Assembly (NCBI GenBank): GCA_030018505.1
Contig: JASEHO010000010.1
Location: forward strand, 1 to 21,881
Reading direction: 5' to 3'
Length of the DNA stretch: 21,881 nt
Source: a bacterium
GTDB taxonomy: Bacteria; UBA9089; UBA9088; JAGUXG01
A program made the position numbers and the translations under genes. Every line of letters begins with the position of its first letter. Positions within the stretch are counted from its first letter, which is position 1. The notes beneath the pieces are model-generated. The model did not search any database. It saw nothing but the letters and a program-made list of their open reading frames with translations, and was not told where the DNA came from. Positions 1 through 6,213 of the stretch are shown here, piece by piece.

Positions 1-97
1 CCTCTTCTTTTGTTGGGGCAACACCGTGCCACTCAACCTTTCCTTCCATAAATGAGACGCCTTTCCCCTTTATAGTAAGGATTCCCACTTTAGCCTC
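1..97 (-). pseudogene. Truncated second copy of the transketolase N-subunit 3' end
   Basis: Bases 1-77 match 2543-2619 inside the intact transketolase gene without gaps: the first 55 bases are identical, and six differences fall between 56 and 74. All six change only third codon positions. Bases 78-97 then match 2723-2742, so 103 bp of the intact gene (residues about 200-234) are missing. Because 103 is not a multiple of three, the two parts lie in different frames and a stop follows the junction. Homology ends abruptly at 97. The copy runs off the left edge, so its full extent is unknown. The most likely reading is the original 3' end of the gene, displaced when the restriction module at 98-2510 arrived. 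Confidence 0.88.
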
Positions 98-143
98 TGT
101 TTATCGCTCTTTATCATTGGCAAAATTATTCCTTGTAAAAACA

Positions 144-1149
144 TTAGGCCTCCGCTAAGCATAAAACTTGAATTACATCTGCTAAATACACCGTCTTATT
201 TTTTCCAGCAGGTAATATTTTATCTTCAAAAAAAGTAATATCATTTCCGTATAAAGCACCTATCTTTACTTTCAGGCTTGAATAACTTAAATTGAGTTCC
301 ATCTGCAGGTTCTCAGTATCTTCATTGATTATCTTTATTGTTGAACTTTGCTTTACCAGATTTTGCAAGTATTCAAAACCTTGCTTGCTTGAAGAATAAA
401 ACCCATTAGTTTTATCGCTCTGAACTGTTGCGGGATTATCACCTGTATCAAACAAGACACCGATATATATCTCAAAGTTTTCAATACCAAAACTCTCAAG
501 CAATTCTGCCAAAGAAAATTCTTTGTGACTTTTTTTTAAACAACTTCTTATTAGACTTCAAATACTCTACAAAAATTCCAAACTTTTCAGAGGTCCAGAT
601 TTCTCGCCTTCCAGCAGTTCCCCCTGTGTCCACTCTGTTTTTAAGTTCAACCAACACCATCGCTTTCTCATCTTGTATAATGCTTCCTACATCGGCATTT
701 ACCTCTCTATCACTTAACCAATCCCATTCAATTGTCCTTAAAATTTTCTTCTCGTTTGATGACAAACCTTGCTGAGTAAAGATTCCTTTCTTTTTATGAA
801 GAGATGGATATTCCAACCAAAATGGAAATTTACTAAGTTCTATATCAAGAGAGCAAGTTTCAAAAGACGAGGCTATTTTCTTCTCAATATATTTCCCTCT
901 ACCCCCTTGACTGTGATGATAATAAGAGGTAACACCTAATAAAGCCTCATAATATTCTCTAATTTCAGAAGGGGCACTCAATAGCCCATCGTAAACTTTG
1001 GCAACGGGGTCAAAATCCTTTGCATCAATATCAATGCATAACTCCCTAAAATTCACTAAAATATTTTTATATGGTTCATAAAGTAATATCCGCCCAAGGT
1101 CTAATTTTTCTTTTACTTTTACACAAAGAAGATTCCTTTTTGTAATCAT
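144..1149 (-). CDS. Type II restriction endonuclease, split by an apparent +1 frameshift
   Basis: This is the probable endonuclease partner of the methyltransferase upstream. The first frame (from 1149) reads to a stop near 496, and the second frame (512 to 144) continues it. Both join into one 334-residue protein if one base is removed from the A8 run at 530-537; the 1006-nt span minus one base is exactly 335 codons including the stop. The continuation runs smoothly from KKSHKEF into SLAELLESFGIE. A PD-(D/E)XK-type core is visible: D153, then E168-L-K170 followed by NRVDTGG (numbering from 1149). I chose ATG 1149, one base after the methyltransferase stop, because AAGGGG lies at a good distance upstream; an in-frame ATG at 1167 overlaps the methyltransferase. 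Specificity cannot be read from the sequence. A resemblance to ApaLI-type enzymes is only an impression. Confidence 0.72.
530..537 (-). other. A8 homopolymer at the endonuclease frame break
   Basis: Eight consecutive A on the coding strand sit where the two endonuclease frames must be joined. Seven A would restore a single reading frame. Possible explanations are sequencing or assembly error, a fixed inactivating mutation, slipped-strand phase variation, or transcriptional slippage. The sequence alone does not decide. Confidence 0.7.
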
Positions 1150-1150
1150 A

Positions 1151-2482
1151 TTATTTCCCCTTTTCACAAATTATCACGCTTTCTCCTCTTATTGCTCTAT
1201 TGCGAGCTCCTAAGAGAGGGTTAAATATTAGCTTTTCAAACTTAAAACCCGCTTCCTCACAAAACTTCTTCGTTGTCATAGTTGTCGGGATTTTTTTACC
1301 GCTAACAGTGCTATCTCCAATTATGATTGCCAACTTACCTCCAGATTTCAATGACCAGAAGATATTTTTTATAGATTCTTTTAAGTCCTCATAATACATA
1401 GCAACTTTTGTAGGCAATCCACTGTAGTTACCTCTTGGGTTTCCATTTTTCATTCCCAAATATTTTGATTCAATCTTTTTCATATCTGCACCTAAATAAT
1501 CATAGGCAATCTTATCTTTCCCTACATAGTCTATTGAAAAATAATAAGGTGGACTTGTAATGCAAGCATCAAATTTTTCTTCTATTTCACTCATATTTTT
1601 AAGTTCAAGTATATCCCCTTCTATGATTTTGGCAGGTTCGAATTTAAGTCCATATTTTTCTTTAATCTCCATAATCTTTTTATAGCAGTCTCTTATGTAA
1701 TTTAATTTTTCAATAAAGAGACCTACCTTCCCTTTTCTGTTATATCTAGAAGTCCTTACAAAGGCATCAAGCGTATCAAAATATACTGCCAACATTAACT
1801 TATGAATTAAAGGGTCAGGATGTTCCCATTTGTTGTCTTCTATCGTCTGTACAATATCTTGTAATTCCTTATTTGTAAAACTTGGCTTCCGCTCATCAAT
1901 AAAAAGTAAATCATTTTTTAGTTCGGATAAAACAATCCCCATCGGAGTAACATCAATGCCTACACTTTTAATTCCCATAAGAGAAGCCTCATGTGTGGTA
2001 GTTCCAGAGCCATTAAAAGGGTCAAGAAGTAGCGAACCCTGCTTTAATTTGAAGGTATTTATTAAAGTCCGCACAACTCTTGGATAAAACTTGCCTTTAT
2101 ATGGGTAAAGATTATGAAATGCATACGCATTGGTATCGCCAAATTTATCCACCAAATCAGTATAAAGAGTTGTTTTCCCTTTAACTTTTTCAAGGTGGGC
2201 AATTCTTAACCTTATAAATTCCTCATCACCTTTGAAATTAACCACTCTATTTACTGGGTCAATTTTGTATTCGTCAGTTAAACCTTGTAATTCCAAATCT
2301 AAAAACTCCATATCAGCTAAGGTTTGCATCCAAAAACCAAATATGGTATCCCCTTTGGGAAGGACATAATTTGCGAATTCTTTAGCATAAGCCTCCATTA
2401 TTTCTTCATAAGATGGAAACTCATATGTTCCAAACATTGTTGTCTGTTTTATTTGTTTTTTTAGCATAGTATTTTCAATCAT
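1151..2482 (-). CDS. Type II DNA methyltransferase (amino-methylating, N6A or N4C)
   Basis: This 443-aa protein is an S-adenosylmethionine-dependent DNA amino-methyltransferase that would protect host DNA from the adjacent endonuclease. Motif I is DPFNGSG at residues 154-160, with THEA following. The catalytic motif IV is TSPPYYF at 309-315. Motif I precedes motif IV by about 150 residues, an alpha-like order with the probable target-recognition segment between them. TSPPY is common in N4-cytosine enzymes but does not exclude N6-adenine. The ATG at 2482 has AAAGGA nine bases upstream and lies 28 bp after the transketolase stop, so read-through from that gene is possible. The endonuclease start follows the stop by one base, giving an M-then-R operon. 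Confidence 0.88.
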   Translation of the reverse strand: MIENTMLKKQIKQTTMFGTYEFPSYEEIMEAYAKEFANYVLPKGDTIFGFWMQTLADMEFLDLELQGLTDEYKIDPVNRVVNFKGDEEFIRLRIAHLEKVKGKTTLYTDLVDKFGDTNAYAFHNLYPYKGKFYPRVVRTLINTFKLKQGSLLLDPFNGSGTTTHEASLMGIKSVGIDVTPMGIVLSELKNDLLFIDERKPSFTNKELQDIVQTIEDNKWEHPDPLIHKLMLAVYFDTLDAFVRTSRYNRKGKVGLFIEKLNYIRDCYKKIMEIKEKYGLKFEPAKIIEGDILELKNMSEIEEKFDACITSPPYYFSIDYVGKDKIAYDYLGADMKKIESKYLGMKNGNPRGNYSGLPTKVAMYYEDLKESIKNIFWSLKSGGKLAIIIGDSTVSGKKIPTTMTTKKFCEEAGFKFEKLIFNPLLGARNRAIRGESVIICEKGK

Positions 2483-2510
2483 AGTTTTATTTCCTTTTGG
2501 ACGATTATAG

Positions 2511-3320
2511 TCATATTTCTATCTCCAAAAGTGCCTTTTCTGCCTCTTCTTTTGTTGGGGCAACACCGTGCCACTCAACCTTTCCTTCCATAAATGAAAC
2601 ACCCTTTCCTTTTATGGTATTGGCTATAATCATACTTGGTTTGGATGATGACTTTGCCTTCTCACAAGCATCAATAATCTCAAGGATATTATGACCGTCT
2701 ATCTCTGCAACATCCCAGCCAAAGGATTCCCACTTTAGCCTCACTGGCTCAACTGCCATTATATCCTCCACCCTTCCATCTATCTGAAGCCTGTTATAAT
2801 CTAAGAAGGCAGTAAGATTGGAGAGCCTATAATGGGCAGCAGACATTGCCGCCTCCCAAACCTGACCCTCTTGCATCTCTCCATCACCAAGCAAGACATA
2901 AATGCGAGAAGGCTTTTTGTCTATCCTGGCTGAAAGGGCCATACCTCCTGCAATAGAAAAGCCTTGACCAAGAGAACCTGTTGAGACCTCAATCCCTGGT
3001 GTGGTGAGCATATCCGGATGTCCCTGAAGGATACTTCCCAATTTTCTAAGGGTTTTTAGGTGGCTAAGGTCAAAATATCCGCTCAAGGCAAGGGCAGAAT
3101 ATAAGGTTGGGCAAGAATGACCCTTTGAAAGGATAAATCTGTCTCTGTCAGGCCAATCTGGCTCCTCTGGTCTATGACGCATTATATGAAAATAAAGGCA
3201 GGTAATTATCTCAACACAAGAGAGAGAACCACCTGGATGGCCAGACCCAGCTTCTGCAAGCATTTCAATAATAAGCCTTCTTGTTGCCTTTGCCTTTGCT
3301 TTTAAGTTAGCTATATCCAT
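2511..3320 (-). CDS. tkt: Transketolase, N-terminal subunit
   Basis: This 269-aa protein is the thiamine-diphosphate-binding half of a split transketolase, which moves two-carbon units between sugar phosphates in the non-oxidative pentose phosphate pathway. Visible family signatures are GSGHPGGSLS (25-34), the SKGHSCPTLYSALA segment (65-78), STGSLGQG (113-120) and the diphosphate/Mg motif GDGEMQEG (145-152) with N176. The length matches N-subunits of two-gene transketolases, so a C-subunit is required. Normally it follows directly, but here the restriction module does. The C-subunit presumably lies left of the window, beyond the damaged copy at 1-97. A consensus promoter ends eight bases before the ATG, so the transcript is probably leaderless. 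Confidence 0.93.
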   Translation of the reverse strand: MDIANLKAKAKATRRLIIEMLAEAGSGHPGGSLSCVEIITCLYFHIMRHRPEEPDWPDRDRFILSKGHSCPTLYSALALSGYFDLSHLKTLRKLGSILQGHPDMLTTPGIEVSTGSLGQGFSIAGGMALSARIDKKPSRIYVLLGDGEMQEGQVWEAAMSAAHYRLSNLTAFLDYNRLQIDGRVEDIMAVEPVRLKWESFGWDVAEIDGHNILEIIDACEKAKSSSKPSMIIANTIKGKGVSFMEGKVEWHGVAPTKEEAEKALLEIEI

Positions 3321-3328
3321 TAGGGCAA

Positions 3329-3358
3329 ATTATACTTGAAGACAAATCCCCGTGTCAA
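3329..3358 (-). promoter_or_regulatory. Sigma-70-type promoter of the transketolase gene
   Basis: On the minus strand a perfect TTGACA (3358-3353) is followed after 18 bases by a perfect TATAAT (3334-3329). Only eight bases separate the -10 box from the ATG at 3320, which puts the transcription start at or within about two bases of the start codon. No Shine-Dalgarno sequence is present. The MITE at 3378-3582 inserted about 12 bp upstream of the -35 box. Confidence 0.75.
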
Positions 3359-3377
3359 TAGAGAAAAGGAATGCGAT

Positions 3378-3582
3378 GTAATGCCTCAGTTACTCGGTGG
3401 ATAAAAAGATAGTGAATTATAGAGATAGAGTAAAAAGGAGAAAAGGGGAATTATGGAGAATAGGGGAAAACATCTATCAAAAACAATACTTTATAATACT
3501 TTGAAATTTTCTCCAATTCTTTCTTTTTCTCCCTTTCCCCTTCTCCTTAAACACATTTTTCAACTGATAACTGAGGCATTAC
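3378..3582. mobile_element. MITE with 15-bp terminal inverted repeats and 8-bp target duplication
   Basis: The 205-bp element starts GTAATGCCTCAGTTA and ends with its exact reverse complement. It is flanked on both sides by AATGCGAT (3370-3377 and 3583-3590), a clean 8-bp target-site duplication. The interior is an imperfect fold-back of purine-rich (AAGGAGAA-type) and pyrimidine-rich (TTCTCC-type) blocks. It has no coding capacity. Ends beginning GTAA and 8-bp duplications are features I recall for IS66-family elements, so mobilisation in trans by such a transposase is plausible but inferred. With the short segment 3591-3676 it fills the gap between the transketolase and binding-protein genes. 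Confidence 0.85.
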
Positions 3583-3598
3583 AATGCGATTGCTTCAA

Positions 3599-3627
3599 GT
3601 AAAATGTTGCTTCATTTTTCATTTTAC
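3599..3627. repeat. Short perfect inverted repeat
   Basis: GTAAAATG (3599-3606) and CATTTTAC (3620-3627) form an 8-bp stem around a 13-base loop. A second weak stem (AGACAG/CTGTCT, 3628-3656) follows. Both lie downstream of the binding-protein gene on the minus strand and could act in 3'-end formation, but neither has a clear T-run. Confidence 0.35.
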
Positions 3628-3676
3628 AGACAGTTTCTCATCTTTTCATCCTGTCTAAACATTTACCATATTGAGT

Positions 3677-4486
3677 CTATTTATGCAGAATCTTTGCTAT
3701 CTCTTCTAAGGTAGCAGGAAAATTGAGGGGTGTGGGGCTGCAGAGATTGGAAGCATCCAAATAATAGATTTTGTTCCTCTTGACTGCATTTAATATGGAA
3801 AACCTCTGCCAGTTCTTCTTTTCTTCTTCTCCGAGTGTCCCCATCTCTATAATGATGATTACATCAGGGTTCTGCACAAAAACCTCTTCAAGGCTGTATT
3901 GGCCTGTCTTTGCTTCTCTGGCAATATTTATTCCACCAGAAAATTGAATAAAGTCATCCTGCAGGGTATTTCCTGGCACAGTCCATAAAGGCTTCGCACC
4001 TATTTGCATAAATACCTTTGGTTTGGGTAGAACCCCTGTCTTTTTCCTTATCTTTTCCACTTTCTTCTTTGCCTTGTTTACCATTTTTTTAGCCTTCTCC
4101 TCCTTTCCAACAAGGCATCCCAATCTGATGAAATCATCACACAATTGCGAAAAAGAGATAGGTGCAGAAAAATAACTAATATTTATCCCCAAAGATTTTA
4201 GCTTCTCCATCTGCTTTGGGTCAGATAGGCCTGAGGCTATAATCAGGTCAGGTTTCAGGGATATTACCCTCTCTAAATCCACCTTCATCACTGTCCCTAC
4301 CTTCTCCTTCTTCTCTGCCTCTTTTGGTCTATTACAATATATGGTGCAACCAACTAATCTATCTTCTACCCCAAGGATATATAGCTCCTCTGTTGCGGTT
4401 GTGCTTAAGGAGATTATCCTCTTTGGATAGTTGTTGGCATAGCCAAGATTAAATATGAGCAAAAGAAGACCAAGAATAACCTTCAT
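3677..4486 (-). CDS. Periplasmic metal/cobalamin/siderophore-type ABC substrate-binding protein (BtuF/FecB-like)
   Basis: This 269-aa protein resembles helical-backbone ABC solute receptors that capture cobalamin, haem or ferric siderophores. From the ATG at 4486 it has a signal peptide: MKVILG, then a hydrophobic LLLLIFNL stretch, with likely cleavage after LGYA. The family pattern follows: PKRIISLSTTATEELYILG with DRLVGCT, then VDLERVISLKPDLIIASG, a long lysine-rich linker helix, and a second lobe with the LEEVFVQNPDVIIII segment. A reading from TTG at 4510 would add eight residues before the signal peptide, and I reject it. No permease or ATPase gene is adjacent, so the ligand is unknown. 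Cobalamin would suit an acetyl-CoA pathway organism, but that is inference. Confidence 0.8.
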   Translation of the reverse strand: MKVILGLLLLIFNLGYANNYPKRIISLSTTATEELYILGVEDRLVGCTIYCNRPKEAEKKEKVGTVMKVDLERVISLKPDLIIASGLSDPKQMEKLKSLGINISYFSAPISFSQLCDDFIRLGCLVGKEEKAKKMVNKAKKKVEKIRKKTGVLPKPKVFMQIGAKPLWTVPGNTLQDDFIQFSGGINIAREAKTGQYSLEEVFVQNPDVIIIIEMGTLGEEEKKNWQRFSILNAVKRNKIYYLDASNLCSPTPLNFPATLEEIAKILHK

Positions 4487-4492
4487 ATCATT

Positions 4493-4523
4493 ATTATACC
4501 GAGAAAGCAACAGGTCTTACCAA
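4493..4523 (-). promoter_or_regulatory. Probable promoter of the binding-protein gene (leaderless)
   Basis: A perfect TATAAT (4498-4493, minus strand) lies six bases before the ATG at 4486. A weak -35 match, TTGGTA (4523-4518), is 19 bases upstream of it. No Shine-Dalgarno sequence precedes the ATG, and transcription would start at about the start codon. Confidence 0.5.
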
Positions 4524-4730
4524 AAACTTTATAAGCTCTGACCGTCCATTAACAGCCTTTTTATTGTTTTTAAGTTTTACTCTAAAATCAATATATTAAA
4601 TAAAAAAGTTGCGTCCCCTTTCTTTGTTACGAAATAACAAATAAGAGAACGGAGTATATTTTGCCTAACCACATATTAAAGGCAATTTGTCATTTTAAGT
4701 GAATTCCATAATCAAGGTTTGACCTTATTA

Positions 4731-4787
4731 CTATTCCTTTGCCCCGGCTGCCTTGAGAATCTTGACTATCTTCTCATGTCTATTGTC
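4731..4787 (-). pseudogene. Remnant of an ankyrin-repeat protein C-terminus
   Basis: On the minus strand this segment reads VDNRHEKIVKILKAAGAKE and a stop. That is typical of the last helix pair of bacterial ankyrin-repeat proteins (the pattern xxGHxxIVKLLKxAGA). No ankyrin signature continues upstream. It lies in the gap 4487-4863 downstream of hom and probably marks a lost gene. I see nothing else coding in that gap; a 7-bp stem (4623-4641) is the only other structure. Confidence 0.4.
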
Positions 4788-4862
4788 AACTTTGGCAAAT
4801 TTTGTATAAAACCCGTAAAATCTGAGGTTTTCTTAAGCTAATTGGATTTTTGCCAAAGTTGA
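4786..4862. repeat. 14-bp perfect inverted repeat next to the hom stop
   Basis: TCAACTTTGGCAAA (4786-4799) and its exact reverse complement (4849-4862) are separated by 49 bases. The right arm ends one base from the hom stop codon, so it could form part of the hom 3' end. The loop is long and no T-run follows, so a simple intrinsic terminator is doubtful. It may be the ends of a small decayed element. Confidence 0.5.
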
Positions 4863-4863
4863 G

Positions 4864-6102
4864 TTAAATCTCTTCTATCCTTATTTTGAGGCTCTCTTCC
4901 TTTATAAATGGGCTTTTATCTATCTTAGAAAGGGAGGAGACTATGGCTCCCTCCCTTGCTTCATGGGTGATCATTATAATTGGCACAGCCTTCCCCCTTT
5001 CTTTCTGAATACAAGAGGCAATGCTGACATTATTCTCTGCCAATACCCCGGAGATCATTGCCAAAACCCCTGGCATATCCTCTGCCTGAACCCTGATATA
5101 GTATTTTGAAGTTATCTCAGTAATATTAATCGGTTCCACCATCTCTACCTCGGGAATACAAAACTCTTCACCCCTCTTGAGCGCCAAAAGGTCAGCATAG
5201 ATAGCTGAGGCAGTAGGGTATCTTCCAGCGCCCCGGCCAAAGAAGAGAAGGGGTCCTGTCAGGTCAGGTTTGATATAAACAGCATTATAGACATCCGAAA
5301 CAGAAGAGAGCATATGCTCTTTTTTCAGCATTGTGGGATGAACACGGATGCTCAGCCTATCTTTATCCATCCTTGATATTCCAAGAAGCTTTATTGAGTA
5401 TCCAAGCTCTGCTGCACAAGATATGTCAAAATGGGTGATCCTCCTTATCCCTTCTGTATAGATAGATGAAACAGGACTTGTCTTTCCAAAGCATAAGGAG
5501 GCTAAAATGGCTATTTTGTGGGCTGTGTCTATCCCATCAATATCAAAGGAAGGACAAGCCTCAGCATAACCCTTTTTCTGAGCCTCAGCTAAGGCATTGG
5601 AAAAGCTCTCTTTGGTCTTTTCCATGCGGGTCAGAATGTAATTTGTTGTGCCATTTATGATGCCATAGACAGCCTCTATCTTATTGGCGCCAAGCCCTGA
5701 GAAAACAGCAGAAAGCAAAGGAATTCCGCCGGCAACGCTTGCCTCAAACCTTATTCTTCTTTTGCAGGAATTTGCCTTTTCCATAATCTCTTTCCAGCAA
5801 GAAGAAAGAAGGGCTTTATTTGCGGTGACCACATCCTTTCCATTGGCAAAGGCAGAAAGGATATAGCTCCTGGCAGGCTCTATGCCACCCATAAGCTCAA
5901 TAACTGTATCTATCTCCGGGTCATTTAGTATCTCAAAAGCATCAGTAGTAAAGAGACTTTTATCTGGCATAAAATCCCTTTTTCTTTCAAGGTCAATATC
6001 AGCAATCTTTACCAATTCAAGGTTTGGATGCCTTCTTTTTTCAAGCAGCAATTCTGCTACCCCACACCCGATAGTCCCATATCCAATCAATCCTATCTTC
6101 AT
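4864..6102 (-). CDS. hom: Homoserine dehydrogenase with C-terminal ACT domain
   Basis: This 412-aa enzyme reduces aspartate semialdehyde to homoserine with NAD(P)H, on the route to threonine, methionine and isoleucine. The N-terminal Rossmann motif is GLIGYGTIGCGVAELL (3-18). It is followed by the GKDVVTANKALL segment and by the catalytic-domain block ASVAGGIPLL with YGIINGTTNYIL. The last 80 or so residues form an ACT domain (VQAEDMPGVLAMISGVLAEN) that usually gives threonine feedback inhibition. Length is ordinary for the single-function form, and there is no aspartokinase fusion. AAGGA directly abuts the ATG, too close for a normal Shine-Dalgarno. The gene is divergent from the GT-C gene. 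Confidence 0.95.
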   Translation of the reverse strand: MKIGLIGYGTIGCGVAELLLEKRRHPNLELVKIADIDLERKRDFMPDKSLFTTDAFEILNDPEIDTVIELMGGIEPARSYILSAFANGKDVVTANKALLSSCWKEIMEKANSCKRRIRFEASVAGGIPLLSAVFSGLGANKIEAVYGIINGTTNYILTRMEKTKESFSNALAEAQKKGYAEACPSFDIDGIDTAHKIAILASLCFGKTSPVSSIYTEGIRRITHFDISCAAELGYSIKLLGISRMDKDRLSIRVHPTMLKKEHMLSSVSDVYNAVYIKPDLTGPLLFFGRGAGRYPTASAIYADLLALKRGEEFCIPEVEMVEPINITEITSKYYIRVQAEDMPGVLAMISGVLAENNVSIASCIQKERGKAVPIIMITHEAREGAIVSSLSKIDKSPFIKEESLKIRIEEI

Positions 6103-6112
6103 TCCTTGTGAA

Positions 6113-6201
6113 GTCTAAATGGAAAACCCTTATCTTGTCAAAAAAAATCGTAACAGTTACCAATCTTTTCAATTGACAAGAAAGAAAGAAGAACCTTAAA
6201 A
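6113..6201. promoter_or_regulatory. Divergent promoter region between hom and the GT-C gene
   Basis: Two outward-facing TTGACA boxes are present: minus strand 6141-6136 towards hom, and plus strand 6173-6178 towards 6214. Between them lies the interrupted palindrome GTAAC-A-GTTAC (6150-6160), and the outer CTTGTCA/TGACAAG arms add symmetry. The -10 boxes are weak (TTTAGA or TTAGAC towards hom; TTAAAA at 6196-6201). The symmetry could be an operator acting on both genes, which is inference. Confidence 0.4.
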
Positions 6202-6213
6202 TTGACACCAGAA

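Noticed and set aside
428..775. Plus-strand open frame inside the endonuclease gene
   Set aside because: It lies antisense to the restriction gene, has no ribosome binding site, and its protein has no recognisable pattern.
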